Source of the DNA: Candidatus Methylomirabilota bacterium
Lineage (GTDB): Bacteria > Methylomirabilota > Methylomirabilia > Methylomirabilales > Methylomirabilaceae
Direction: 5' to 3'
Assembly: GCA_028870115.1 (NCBI GenBank)
Contig: JAGWQH010000082.1
Span: 1-64,000 of the forward strand
DNA length: 64,000 nucleotides
The position numbers were made by a program, and so were the translations under genes. The notes under the pieces were generated by a model. That model had not been told where the DNA came from and ran no database searches. It was given only the letters and a program-made list of their open reading frames with translations. Shown here one piece after another: positions 34,371-42,849 of the stretch (its first letter is position 1; each line of letters begins with the position of its first letter).

Positions 34371-36370
34371 TGATCGCGACGCTTGGCCGATTCAGTATTT
34401 GGTTGGCTCTCGCCATCGCAGTTTATGGTGCGGTTGTCTCCATCCTTGGAGCGCGACGAGGTCGGCCGGCTCTGATCGAAAGCGGGCAAGGGGCGGTCGT
34501 TTCGCTGTTCGGTCTGAGCAGTTTCGCAGTCCTGCTGATGGAGGCCGGACTGGTCGGCCACGACTTCAGCCTTGAGTACGTCGCCCGGAATGCCAGTCTT
34601 GAGACGCCGCTATTCTATACGATCATCGCGCTGTGGGGGGCGCTCGAAGGCTCAATCCTGCTCTGGGTCTGGTTGCTGGCCCTGATGACCTTGCTCACGG
34701 TGTTAATCGAGCGGAAGCGGCAGCGCGAGTTGATTCCGTACGCGACGACGATCCTGCTGTGTATCTCGGCGTTTTTCCTCTTCCTGGTAGCCTTTCCGGC
34801 CAGCCCCTTTACCACGATACTCCCGGTGCCGCCAGACGGGCGCGGGCCGAATCCGCTCCTGCAAAACCATCCGCTGATGGCCGTTCACCCGCCCGGCCTG
34901 TACGCCGGCTATGTCGGCTGGTCGATTCCGTATGCCTTCGGCATGGCCGCTCTACTGACCGGTCGGCTCGGGGAGACCTGGATCAGGTCCGTACGCCGCT
35001 GGTCGATCGCGTCCTGGGGCTTTCTGACGGTCGGCATCATCGTCGGGGGACGGTGGTCCTATGAGGTACTGGGATGGGGCGGCTACTGGGCATGGGACCC
35101 GGTGGAGAACGCGTCGCTGCTGCCCTGGCTCACCGGCACCGCATTTCTCCACACGATCATGATCCAGGAGCGGCGAAAGATGTTGAAGTTCTGGAACGTG
35201 GCGCTGGTCATCATCACCTTTGCGCTGACCGTCTTCGGCACTTTTCTCACGCGAAGCGGCATCCTGTCGTCTGTTCATGCCTTCTCCGATTCTGCAGTCG
35301 GGCCGTTATTCCTTGGCTTCATTGGCCTGATCCTGTTTACCTCCTTCAGCCTCCTGGTATATCGAAGCGACAAGTTACAGGCGGAGGGTGATCTCGACTC
35401 ATTAGTCTCCCGCGAGAGCGCGTTTCTGGTGAACAATCTACTACTCCTGGGATTTGCGTTTGCGGTTCTCCTTGGCACGCTGTTTCCCCTCCTGTCTGAG
35501 GCGGTTCGCGGGGTCAAGGTCAGCGTGGGCGAGCCGTTCTTCAACACCGTAAACGTCCCCATCGGCTTGGGTCTGATCTTCCTGATGGCCATTGGGCCGC
35601 TGATCGCCTGGCGGCACGCCTCGCTCGAGAGTCTGCGAAAGACCTTCGCTGGTCCCTTGCTCCTCGCCATCTTGGGCACAGGCATCTGCGGGTTCCTCGG
35701 GGTGCGGGGGTTGTACCCGCTCCTGGCCTTCGGCCTCAGCTTGTTTACCGCCATTACCGTGTTTCAGGAGTTTGCTCGTGGCGCCATGACGCGGCGTCGG
35801 AATACTGGAGAAGGGTACCTGACCGCGCTCTCGAAACTCACCACCAGGAGCCGACGGCGCTATGGCGGCCTCATTGTTCATCTGGGGGTGGCGTTGGTTG
35901 TGATCGGCATCACCGCCTCGTCGGTCTTTAAGCTGGAGCAGGAGGTCACCTTGAAGCAAGGTGAGTCGCTCCAGCTTGGTCGGTACCAGGTTCGATTTGA
36001 TGAACTCAGCGCCTGGCAAGAGCCGCATCGCTTTGTGGTGCAGGGCAACTTTACGATCTTCAACTCAAACCATAAGGTAGCCGAGATGCGACCCGCTAAG
36101 CGGTTCTATCCTACCGAGCAGCAGCCGATCGGCACTGTCGATGTCCGCTCGACCGCGCGGGAGGATCTCTATCTGGTCCTCTCGTCGTTTGCGCAGGATG
36201 GAACGTCCGCCACCGTAAAGGCGCTGGTTCGCCCGCTGGTGATGTGGATCTGGGTTGGTGGCTGGGTGATGGTTGTGGGCTCGTTGATCGCGATCTGGCC
36301 GGATCGACGACGGGCTGTTGCGGCTGATTCAGTGGAAGAGTATATGGCATGGCAACCTGGAAGAAGCTAA
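34370..36370 (+). CDS. ccmF: Cytochrome c heme lyase subunit CcmF
   Basis: This large membrane protein of 666 residues joins heme from CcmE to apocytochromes. It has many hydrophobic segments and the tryptophan-rich motif GWGGYWAWDPVENASLLPWL near residue 240, with TRSGILSSVHAFSD nearby. A periplasmic domain lies toward the end before the last membrane segment. It overlaps the CcmG-like gene by 22 bases. Confidence 0.93.
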   Translation: MIATLGRFSIWLALAIAVYGAVVSILGARRGRPALIESGQGAVVSLFGLSSFAVLLMEAGLVGHDFSLEYVARNASLETPLFYTIIALWGALEGSILLWVWLLALMTLLTVLIERKRQRELIPYATTILLCISAFFLFLVAFPASPFTTILPVPPDGRGPNPLLQNHPLMAVHPPGLYAGYVGWSIPYAFGMAALLTGRLGETWIRSVRRWSIASWGFLTVGIIVGGRWSYEVLGWGGYWAWDPVENASLLPWLTGTAFLHTIMIQERRKMLKFWNVALVIITFALTVFGTFLTRSGILSSVHAFSDSAVGPLFLGFIGLILFTSFSLLVYRSDKLQAEGDLDSLVSRESAFLVNNLLLLGFAFAVLLGTLFPLLSEAVRGVKVSVGEPFFNTVNVPIGLGLIFLMAIGPLIAWRHASLESLRKTFAGPLLLAILGTGICGFLGVRGLYPLLAFGLSLFTAITVFQEFARGAMTRRRNTGEGYLTALSKLTTRSRRRYGGLIVHLGVALVVIGITASSVFKLEQEVTLKQGESLQLGRYQVRFDELSAWQEPHRFVVQGNFTIFNSNHKVAEMRPAKRFYPTEQQPIGTVDVRSTAREDLYLVLSSFAQDGTSATVKALVRPLVMWIWVGGWVMVVGSLIAIWPDRRRAVAADSVEEYMAWQPGRS

Positions 36371-36867
36371 TCCTGCTCCTCAGCATTATCCCGCTCCTCC
36401 TGCTTCTGGCCTACGGCTTCAAAACCAACCCGAGGGAGGTACCATCGCCGCTTGTGGGGCGCCAGGCTCCTCCGTTTGCCTTTTCCATGTTTGATGGGAC
36501 CAGCCACAGCCTGGAGCAGCTTCGCGGGAAGCCCGTAGTCCTGAACTTCTGGGCGTCCTGGTGCTTCCCGGCATGCTACGAGGAGGCGCCACACTTGGAG
36601 GCGGCCTGGCAAACCTACCGGGATCGAGGAGTAGTGTTTATCGGGGTAGATATTCAGGATCGGGACACTGATGGGAAGGCGTTCGTTGAGCGGTTCAAGC
36701 TCAGCTTTCCAAACGGTCCTGATCCGCAGGGAAAGGTCTCCATTGATTATGGCGTCTATGGTGTGCCGGAGACCTTCTTTATCGGTCGAGACGGCACGAT
36801 TCATTACAAGCATGTCGGCGCCCTGGACGAGAGCGTACTGAAGAAGAAGATCGAGGAGATGCTCTGA
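36349..36867 (+). CDS. ccmG: CcmG/ResA-like membrane-anchored thioredoxin with CxxxC site
   Basis: The 172-residue protein has an N-terminal anchor (residues 5-22) and a thioredoxin fold facing the periplasm. The family role is to reduce the CxxCH cysteines of apocytochromes. The fold is clear (GKPVVLNFWASW, VDIQDRDTDG, YGVYGVPETFFIGRDG). The active site reads WCFPACYEEAP, which is CxxxC and not the usual WCxxC. The reading frame is continuous on both sides, so this is an inserted residue, not a frameshift. Confidence 0.87.
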   Translation: MATWKKLILLLSIIPLLLLLAYGFKTNPREVPSPLVGRQAPPFAFSMFDGTSHSLEQLRGKPVVLNFWASWCFPACYEEAPHLEAAWQTYRDRGVVFIGVDIQDRDTDGKAFVERFKLSFPNGPDPQGKVSIDYGVYGVPETFFIGRDGTIHYKHVGALDESVLKKKIEEML

Positions 36868-36902
36868 GGTATAGGGTATAGGGACTAGGGTATAGGGTAA
36901 TA
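36866..36902 (+). repeat. Short GGTATAGG-type direct repeat
   Basis: Between ccmG and ccmH the sequence repeats GGTATAGGG four times with small changes. It may expand or shrink by slippage and spaces the ccmH start from its neighbour. Confidence 0.5.
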
Positions 36903-36906
36903 AGAA

Positions 36907-37392
36907 ATGCAGAATATGAAGGATAAAAAGCAGCGCTTGGCTGTATACCTGTTGTTGGCGATTATACTCTGGGCACGGCCTTCTGCCACACTTGCGGGCA
37001 GCTTGGAGGAGCAGACCCTTCGGTTGGCTGCTGAGTTGCGTTGTCCGGTGTGCCAGAACCTTTCGGTAGCCGACTCGCCCTCAGAGATGGCGACCCAGAT
37101 GCGCGAGGTGATCCACGAGAAGCTGAAGAACGGCGAGAGCCCGGACCAGATCCGAAACTACTTCGTCAGCCGCTACGGCGAGTGGATACTGCTCTCACCG
37201 ACGCGTCGAGGATTTAACTGGCTCGCCTGGCTGCTGCCATTCGTCGCTCTCCTGGGCGGAGGTGGGATCATCGTCCTCACGGTCCGGCACTCGATCAGGA
37301 GAGGTCGCAAATCGAATGCGGAACAGTTACGCCCCCCTGATCCACGGTATACCAGCCGACTCGACGCGGAATTGAAGGAGTGGGAACGCTGA
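36907..37392 (+). CDS. ccmH: Cytochrome c maturation protein CcmH
   Basis: This 161-residue protein has a signal sequence (residues 11-30), the redox motif LRCPVCQNLSVADS and the family segment IRNYFVSRYGEWILLSP. A C-terminal membrane segment follows (WLLPFVALLGGGGIIVLTV). It works with CcmF and CcmG in apocytochrome handling. The long TPR part found in fused CcmH of E. coli is absent. Confidence 0.92.
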   Translation: MQNMKDKKQRLAVYLLLAIILWARPSATLAGSLEEQTLRLAAELRCPVCQNLSVADSPSEMATQMREVIHEKLKNGESPDQIRNYFVSRYGEWILLSPTRRGFNWLAWLLPFVALLGGGGIIVLTVRHSIRRGRKSNAEQLRPPDPRYTSRLDAELKEWER

Positions 37393-37396
37393 CGAC

Positions 37397-37717
37397 GTGG
37401 AAATCCTGATTATCATCCTGCTTGTGTTTCTTGCCCTCTTGCCGGTGCTCATTCCATTCTTCAGATCATCTGAGGGAACTCCACTAGGATTAGAACAGAG
37501 CGAGTTGCAGGAGCTCCTGGCGGAGAAGGATACGGTATATGCCGCGATCAAGGAGCTTGAGTTCGATCACCAGGCCGGGAATCTCAGCCTGGAAGACTAT
37601 GAGCAGGCGCGCCATAGCTATGAACTGAGGGCAATTGCCATCCTCCAAGAGATCGATCGACTGAGTGACCAACGAGGAAGCCACGACGTAGGGTCTCGAG
37701 GGAAACGAAGCCGATGA
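37397..37717 (+). CDS. Short CcmI-like membrane protein
   Basis: The 106-residue product has one N-terminal membrane segment (EILIIILLVFLALLPVLIPFF) and a helical part with LLAEKDTVYAAIKELEFDHQAGNLSLEDY. This closely resembles the first domain of CcmI. The C-terminal TPR domain that binds apocytochrome is missing. It starts at GTG four bases after ccmH and overlaps the mqnE start. Confidence 0.7.
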   Translation: MEILIIILLVFLALLPVLIPFFRSSEGTPLGLEQSELQELLAEKDTVYAAIKELEFDHQAGNLSLEDYEQARHSYELRAIAILQEIDRLSDQRGSHDVGSRGKRSR

Positions 37718-38850
37718 GTCGCCTGATGGAGTCCAGATTAACGGTCTCCGGCCTGGACAAGGTACATCAGAAGATACTGGATGGTGTGCGCCTGGACTTC
37801 TGTGACGGTTTGGCGCTCTATCGGACGCACGACCTGACCTCGGTAGGATTTCTCGCCAATCTGGTCCGGGAGCGCATAAACGGGAATCTGACCTATTTCG
37901 TCCGCAACCTGCACATCAATTATACGAACATCTGTAATAAGGGGTGTAAGTTTTGCTCGTTTTACGCCCCGCCCAGCGACCCGCGAGGGTATGTGCTGAG
38001 CATCCAGGACATCCAGGATCAGATCCGTAAGCACGACCAGGTTCCCATCCGTGAGATCCACATCGTGGCCGGGATCAATCCGAAGCTATCATATCAATAC
38101 TATCTAGACATCATTGGGGCAGTAAAGGATGCTAGACTTGGCGTTCAGGTCAAAGCCTTTACGATGATCGAGTTGGCGCAGATCCAGCGAGTAGCCAATA
38201 AGCCGATGGGAGAAGTGCTGGCCGACTTGAAGGCGGCTGGGCTCGATTGTTGTCCGGGCGGCGGAGCAGAAGTATTCAGTGACCGCGTCCACGAAGAACT
38301 GTTCAGAGCCAAGCTGGACAATGAGGAATGGTTCGACGTAGCCAGGGCCGTGCATCGAGCCGGCATCCGCTCGAACGTCACGATGCTCTACGGCCACATC
38401 GAGACGGTCGAGGAAAAGGTTGCTCACTTACTCCATATTCGCGAACTGCAGGACGAAACAGACGGTTTTATGTGCTTTGTCCCGCTGGCGTTCGATCCAA
38501 CCGGCACTGAGCTCAGCCACCTGCCGATCACGACCGGGTATGCCAACCTGCGCGAGATTGCGATCGCCCGTCTGTTCCTTGATAATATTCCTCACGTTAA
38601 GGCGTTCTGGGTCATGACCACTCCTGCGGTGGCGCAACTCGCGCTCTGGTACGGGGCGGACGATCTCGATGGGACGGTTACGCATTACGAAATTACGCAC
38701 GCCTTGGGCGACAACTCCCACCATCAGGAACTCCGCCATGATCAGCTTCTTGCCATGATCCGCGAGACAGGCCGACAGCCAGTCGAGCGCGACGCACTCT
38801 ACAACCCCGTTACTCCTATTTCTCTCGCCACAGATCTGCAGCCCAGTTAG
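37714..38850 (+). CDS. mqnE: Aminodeoxyfutalosine synthase
   Basis: MqnE is the radical SAM enzyme early in the futalosine route to menaquinone. The cluster motif is CNKGCKFCSFYA near residue 75. HINYTNIC, IREIHIVAGINPKL, GGGAEVFSDRVHE and TMLYGHIET are typical of the MqnE branch. At 378 residues it is complete and has an ATGA overlap with the preceding gene. The pathway partner mqnC lies 2.8 kb downstream, past an accessory island. Confidence 0.9.
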   Translation: MSRLMESRLTVSGLDKVHQKILDGVRLDFCDGLALYRTHDLTSVGFLANLVRERINGNLTYFVRNLHINYTNICNKGCKFCSFYAPPSDPRGYVLSIQDIQDQIRKHDQVPIREIHIVAGINPKLSYQYYLDIIGAVKDARLGVQVKAFTMIELAQIQRVANKPMGEVLADLKAAGLDCCPGGGAEVFSDRVHEELFRAKLDNEEWFDVARAVHRAGIRSNVTMLYGHIETVEEKVAHLLHIRELQDETDGFMCFVPLAFDPTGTELSHLPITTGYANLREIAIARLFLDNIPHVKAFWVMTTPAVAQLALWYGADDLDGTVTHYEITHALGDNSHHQELRHDQLLAMIRETGRQPVERDALYNPVTPISLATDLQPS

Positions 38851-38883
38851 CTAGTTGAAAGAGTACGGGATATGTGACACAAC

Positions 38884-39621
38884 ATGCCCATGAAACAGGA
38901 CCACATATTGCGGGATCTGCCTGAACGCTCCGGTCGGGCTGTGGCCCATTACTGGAAGACGCGGGCAGGCCAGAGAGACAAGCAGAAGCAGACCGGGAAA
39001 GCTGACCAGGGGTTGCGCAGCGCAGTAACCGGCGGTGCGCAGATGGATGGCTTCATCGACCTGTTCACAGAACTCATCACGGATTCCGGTATTCGCGAGC
39101 GGTACATCTTCAGGAAGAAGGCGGTTGAGCTTCCAGGATTCTTCCGCCCCACCAAAGAATGGGATTTGCTTGTCGTGCGTGAGGATACGCTTCTCGTTGC
39201 CATCGAGGCGAAGTCACAGGTCGGCCCATCTTTCGGGAACAACTTCAACAATCGGACCGAAGAGGCGATGGGAAGCGCCCTCGATCTGTGGACCGCTTAC
39301 CGGGAAGGCGCCTATCTGACAAGTCCCCAGCCATTTCTTGGTTACTTCTTTATGCTGGAAGACTGTGAGGCATCCAACCGACCGGTCAAGGTGCAGGAGC
39401 CGCACTTCAAGGTGTTCCCGGAATTCGTGGGCGCTTCATATCTGCACCGGTATGAACTCTTCTGCCGGAAGCTTGTGCTTGAGCGACACTACACGGCAGC
39501 GGCCTATATCGGCTCGACGGCCGACGGTGGAATTAGAGGACGTTATTCAACACCAGCGGATGACCTTTCCCTTGAACGTTTCGCCAGAATCCTTGTGGCC
39601 CATTTGGCGGCGTTTGTATAA
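38884..39621 (+). CDS. PaeR7I-type type II restriction endonuclease
   Basis: The 245-residue protein resembles the PaeR7I/XhoI endonuclease family: AVAHYWKTR near the start, TGGAQMDGFIDLFTELI, and a nuclease-like segment KEWDLLVVREDTLLVAIEAKSQVG that supplies the Asp and Glu-x-Lys of a PD-(D/E)xK centre. YFFMLEDCEASNRPV and the length also fit. The prototype cuts CTCGAG; specificity here is inferred. A methyltransferase gene follows by four bases. Confidence 0.8.
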   Translation: MPMKQDHILRDLPERSGRAVAHYWKTRAGQRDKQKQTGKADQGLRSAVTGGAQMDGFIDLFTELITDSGIRERYIFRKKAVELPGFFRPTKEWDLLVVREDTLLVAIEAKSQVGPSFGNNFNNRTEEAMGSALDLWTAYREGAYLTSPQPFLGYFFMLEDCEASNRPVKVQEPHFKVFPEFVGASYLHRYELFCRKLVLERHYTAAAYIGSTADGGIRGRYSTPADDLSLERFARILVAHLAAFV

Positions 39622-39625
39622 CCAC

Positions 39626-40534
39626 ATGGAAACGACCGTTCACAGACTGGTCAACGGCAATTCACGGGACCTTTCCTTCCTCAGTGACAGTTCGGTCCAT
39701 CTCGTCGTCACCTCGCCCCCCTACTGGAATCTCAAGCGGTACAACGAGAACCCCGACCAGCTCGGCCACATCCAGGACTACGAAGCATTCCTGTTCGAGT
39801 TGGAGAAAGTCTGGCGGCACGTCTACCGAATCCTTGTTCCCGGTGGACGTTTGGTGTGCGTCGTCGGGGATGTCTGTGTCGCGAGGCGCGATTTCGGACG
39901 CCACCTGGTTTTTCCCCTGCACGCCGACATCTGCGTCATTTGCCGGCGCATCGGATTCGATAACCTGAACCCGATCATCTGGCACAAGATCGCTAACGCC
40001 TCCTACGAGGTCGAGAACGGGTCCAAGTTCCTCGGGAAGCCCTACGAGCCAAATGCCATCATCAAGAACGATATGGAATTCATACTGATGCAGCGGAAGC
40101 CAGGCGGATATAGGAAGCCAACGAGTACACAGCGAGAGGCAAGCCGAATCGGGAAAGATGACTTTGACCGATGGTTCCAGCAGATATGGAATATCACGGG
40201 TGCATCGACTAAGCAGCATCCTGCCCCGTTCCCATTGGAACTCGCCACACGTCTTGTGCGCATGTTCTCCTTCACCGGAGACACCGTGTTGGACCCGTTT
40301 TGCGGGTCCGGGACCACAATGGTTGCGGCACTACGGACAGGCCGAAACAGCATCGGCGTTGAGATCGACCCGGAATATTGCCGAATGACAGCTCGCCACC
40401 TGAAGGCTGAAACCGCCGATCTTTTCTTAACCGCGAAGCTCCTGTTTGAAAAGGCGGCTATCGGTACGGCGAGCCTTGTCAAGGAGGATCACGCCCTCTA
40501 TGAAGTTCGACCAGCCAGGAAGAAACTTGGATAG
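39626..40534 (+). CDS. Beta-class site-specific DNA methyltransferase
   Basis: The 302-residue enzyme has the catalytic motif TSPPYWNLKRY near residue 30 and the SAM-binding motif DPFCGSGTTMVAALRTGR near residue 228. Catalytic before SAM motif is the order of the beta class. TSPPYW suggests N4-cytosine or N6-adenine methylation. It is the expected protective partner of the preceding endonuclease. The classical PaeR7I methyltransferase is larger and of another class, so this pairing is unusual. Confidence 0.85.
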   Translation: METTVHRLVNGNSRDLSFLSDSSVHLVVTSPPYWNLKRYNENPDQLGHIQDYEAFLFELEKVWRHVYRILVPGGRLVCVVGDVCVARRDFGRHLVFPLHADICVICRRIGFDNLNPIIWHKIANASYEVENGSKFLGKPYEPNAIIKNDMEFILMQRKPGGYRKPTSTQREASRIGKDDFDRWFQQIWNITGASTKQHPAPFPLELATRLVRMFSFTGDTVLDPFCGSGTTMVAALRTGRNSIGVEIDPEYCRMTARHLKAETADLFLTAKLLFEKAAIGTASLVKEDHALYEVRPARKKLG

Positions 40535-40604
40535 GTCGGCAATCCCATGCAGCGAAGGCGCTTCCGTATGCCGGTGATGCGTGACGTGAGAGTGCGAGAG
40601 GAGT

Positions 40605-41090
40605 ATGGACCCCAGGGTAAAGCTTGCCCGCAAACTGCGCCGTAACCCTGCCGGCATCCTGAAGGAAGATGAGGTCCAGGTTCTGGTTACCGAAGCACGT
40701 CGGCTCTTTGGTGCGGAACTGGAGGAGCGGCTTGGCGTCGGGACACCGCGGTTCGAGGACCATGTCCGCTGGAGGGCGGTGGAGGCGCGTTGCTGCCAGG
40801 CGCGAGCGGAGAAGGGCATGGATACCCGGAGTGCGGCGACGGCGGCCAAGATTCCCCGGTACCGAGTGGAGGCGGTCGAGCAGGGCCGGCTGAGCGACCT
40901 CCGGCCCGACCTCGCGTGGAGGTACTTCACGTTCCTCGGAATCGACCGGTGGGTCAGGCGATGGGCCCGTGCCAACTCGACGCTGGCTGAGCGCGCGGGG
41001 ATCACGCCCGCGGGATCAGCCTCGGCGGCGGTTCGCCGCGGTTGTAAAGCCGGCAATCTGACCACGCGTAGGAACGGCCTGGTGCGGTAA
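40605..41090 (+). CDS. Putative helix-turn-helix protein next to restriction genes
   Basis: This 161-residue basic protein has a central segment (TRSAATAAKIPRYRVEAVEQGR) that looks like a weak XRE-type helix-turn-helix. LRPDLAWRYFTFLGIDRWV follows. AGGAG lies almost on the ATG, so the start is uncertain. I do not recognise the family. Its place next to a restriction-modification pair would suit a controller protein, but that is conjecture. Confidence 0.5.
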   Translation: MDPRVKLARKLRRNPAGILKEDEVQVLVTEARRLFGAELEERLGVGTPRFEDHVRWRAVEARCCQARAEKGMDTRSAATAAKIPRYRVEAVEQGRLSDLRPDLAWRYFTFLGIDRWVRRWARANSTLAERAGITPAGSASAAVRRGCKAGNLTTRRNGLVR

Positions 41091-41166
41091 GCGCGGTAGT
41101 CGATACGCCCGCGCCGCCGATCCGCAACGCCGACCGGCGTCAGGAAAGGGATACGAAAGCTGATAT

Positions 41167-41406
41167 ATGAGTCCGACGATTTTTCGGGAGAAAGGATACC
41201 GCTTCTTTTTCTTCTCGCGCGAGGAACTGCGGATGCACGTGCATGCGATTTGTGCGGATGGTGAAGCAAAATATTGGCTGGAGCCGGATATCGAGTTGGC
41301 GAAGAACTATCACCTCTCCCGCACTCAGTTGAAGGAAATTGAACAGCTAATCGAGGTACATAAGAATGAGATCCAAACCGCTTGGAAAAAACACGTCACC
41401 GGTTGA
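41167..41406 (+). CDS. DUF4160 protein, probable toxin-like partner
   Basis: A 79-residue protein with the DUF4160 pattern: SPTIFREKGYRFFFFSREE, MHVHAICADGEAKYWLEPDIELA and a helical tail. It overlaps the following DUF2442 gene by 41 bases. Such pairs are commonly found together in mobile regions and behave in layout like toxin-antitoxin modules; activity is not established. Confidence 0.75.
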   Translation: MSPTIFREKGYRFFFFSREELRMHVHAICADGEAKYWLEPDIELAKNYHLSRTQLKEIEQLIEVHKNEIQTAWKKHVTG

Positions 41407-41626
41407 GGTCACCAACATTTCCAGCCACGGTGTATGGCTTCTGGCCGGGGAGAGGGAATTGTTCCTGTCCTACGAGGATTTCCCTTGGTTCAAGGATGTT
41501 CCTGTTGGCAAGGTCCTCACTGTTGAAGAGCCGACACCCGGTCATTTCTATTGGCCGGATCTGGATATCGATCTTACGACTGAGATGATAGAGCACCCGG
41601 AGAGGTTTCCGTTAAAATCGAAATGA
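41366..41626 (+). CDS. DUF2442 protein, partner of the DUF4160 protein
   Basis: An 86-residue protein of DUF2442 type: VEVTNISSHGVWLLAGERELFLSY, DFPWFKDVPVGKVLTVEEP and FYWPDLDIDL. Its start lies inside the DUF4160 gene, implying coupled translation. It may act as the antitoxin of a pair, which is inference from layout. Confidence 0.75.
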   Translation: MRSKPLGKNTSPVEVTNISSHGVWLLAGERELFLSYEDFPWFKDVPVGKVLTVEEPTPGHFYWPDLDIDLTTEMIEHPERFPLKSK

Positions 41627-41675
41627 CGCGCAACAACGGGTAACAAGTACCGGATGGAGCTGAGGAGTTTTAGGC

Positions 41676-42749
41676 ATGGCTAGATCGAACGAGAGGATCG
41701 AGGCGATCGCGGAGAAGGTCGAGGCGGGGGAGCGGCTCACTTTCGATGATGGGGTTGAGCTCTTCGAACGGGCGACGCTGCTTGAGCTGTCCGCCATGGC
41801 TGACCGTGTGCGTTGGCGCTTGCACCCGGAGCCCGTTGTGACCTATGTCACCGGCCGCACCATCAACTATACCAACATCTGCTGGGTCCAATGTTCGTTC
41901 TGCGCCTTCTACCGGCTGCCAATCTCTCCGGAAGGATATCTCCTGTCTAAGGAGGAAATCTTTCAGAAAATCGAAGAGCTGATCGAACTTGGCGGAACGG
42001 AGGTCCTGCTGCAAGGGGGGCTGAATCCCAGCCTGAAGATCGACTATTACGAGGATCTGCTCGCCTCAATCAAGGCCCGCTATCCGGTTCATCTACACGC
42101 ACTCTCTACGGTGGAAATCAGTTATATTACATATAGTTCCAAGATATCCCTCAAAAACAGCTTGAAGCGACTCAAGGCGGCGGGTCTCGATTCGATTCCC
42201 GGAGCTGGAGCCGAACTGTTAGTCGATGAAGTGAGGCAGCGGGTTTCGCCGCTAAAGGAGAGTTCGTCCGAATGGTTGAACGTTATGCAGATCGCCCACA
42301 ATCTTGGGATACCCAGCACGGCTACAATGATGTACGGGGTAGGCGAGACGCCGGCGCAGCGCGTTGAACACCTTATCAAGATTCGAGAGCTACAAGATCA
42401 AACCGGTGGTTTTACGGCCTTCATTCCCTGGAGCTATCAACCCAATGGCGACGCGCTTGGAGGTCAGGGCGGCAGCGGCTACAGCTATCTTCGGACTGTG
42501 GCCGTCTCCAGGATCATGCTGGACAATGTGAAGCATATCCAGGCTGCCTGGTTGACGATGGGCCCGAAGATCGGACAGCTTTCATTGCAGTACGGCGTGA
42601 ACGATTTCGGGAGTACCGTCCTTGAAGAGAATGTGGTGAGGACGCCAGTTACGCGGCAACTGATGTCTATCGAGGAAATCCGGCGAAACGTTCGAGATGC
42701 CGGTTTTGTTCCGAAGCGTCGCAACACACGGTATCAACTCTTGGAATAA
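41676..42749 (+). CDS. mqnC: Cyclic dehypoxanthinyl futalosine synthase
   Basis: MqnC is the radical SAM enzyme that cyclises dehypoxanthinyl futalosine in menaquinone synthesis. The cluster motif is CWVQCSFCAFYR near residue 68. TVTYVTGRTINYTNIC-like context, LLQGGLNPSLKIDYYE, IPGAGAELLVDEVR and MMYGVGETPAQRVEH are typical. At 357 residues it is full length. GGAGCTGAGGAG precedes the ATG. It is separated from mqnE by the restriction and DUF4160/DUF2442 genes. Confidence 0.92.
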   Translation: MARSNERIEAIAEKVEAGERLTFDDGVELFERATLLELSAMADRVRWRLHPEPVVTYVTGRTINYTNICWVQCSFCAFYRLPISPEGYLLSKEEIFQKIEELIELGGTEVLLQGGLNPSLKIDYYEDLLASIKARYPVHLHALSTVEISYITYSSKISLKNSLKRLKAAGLDSIPGAGAELLVDEVRQRVSPLKESSSEWLNVMQIAHNLGIPSTATMMYGVGETPAQRVEHLIKIRELQDQTGGFTAFIPWSYQPNGDALGGQGGSGYSYLRTVAVSRIMLDNVKHIQAAWLTMGPKIGQLSLQYGVNDFGSTVLEENVVRTPVTRQLMSIEEIRRNVRDAGFVPKRRNTRYQLLE

Positions 42750-42756
42750 TTCCCTT

Positions 42757-42810
42757 TGTAGGGGCGCTGCTTGCTACGCCTATTGAGGCAGGGCAAGTTC
42801 TGCCCCTACA
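42757..42810. repeat. TGTAGGGGC inverted-repeat element
   Basis: TGTAGGGGC at the left and GCCCCTACA at the right form a perfect 9-bp terminal inverted repeat around a 36-base centre. This type of GGGGCG element is common between genes in many genomes. It lies between mqnC and rtcB. Confidence 0.55.
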
Positions 42811-42849
42811 GAAGACTAACCGAAGCGCACAGCACGGCAAGGGTGAACG

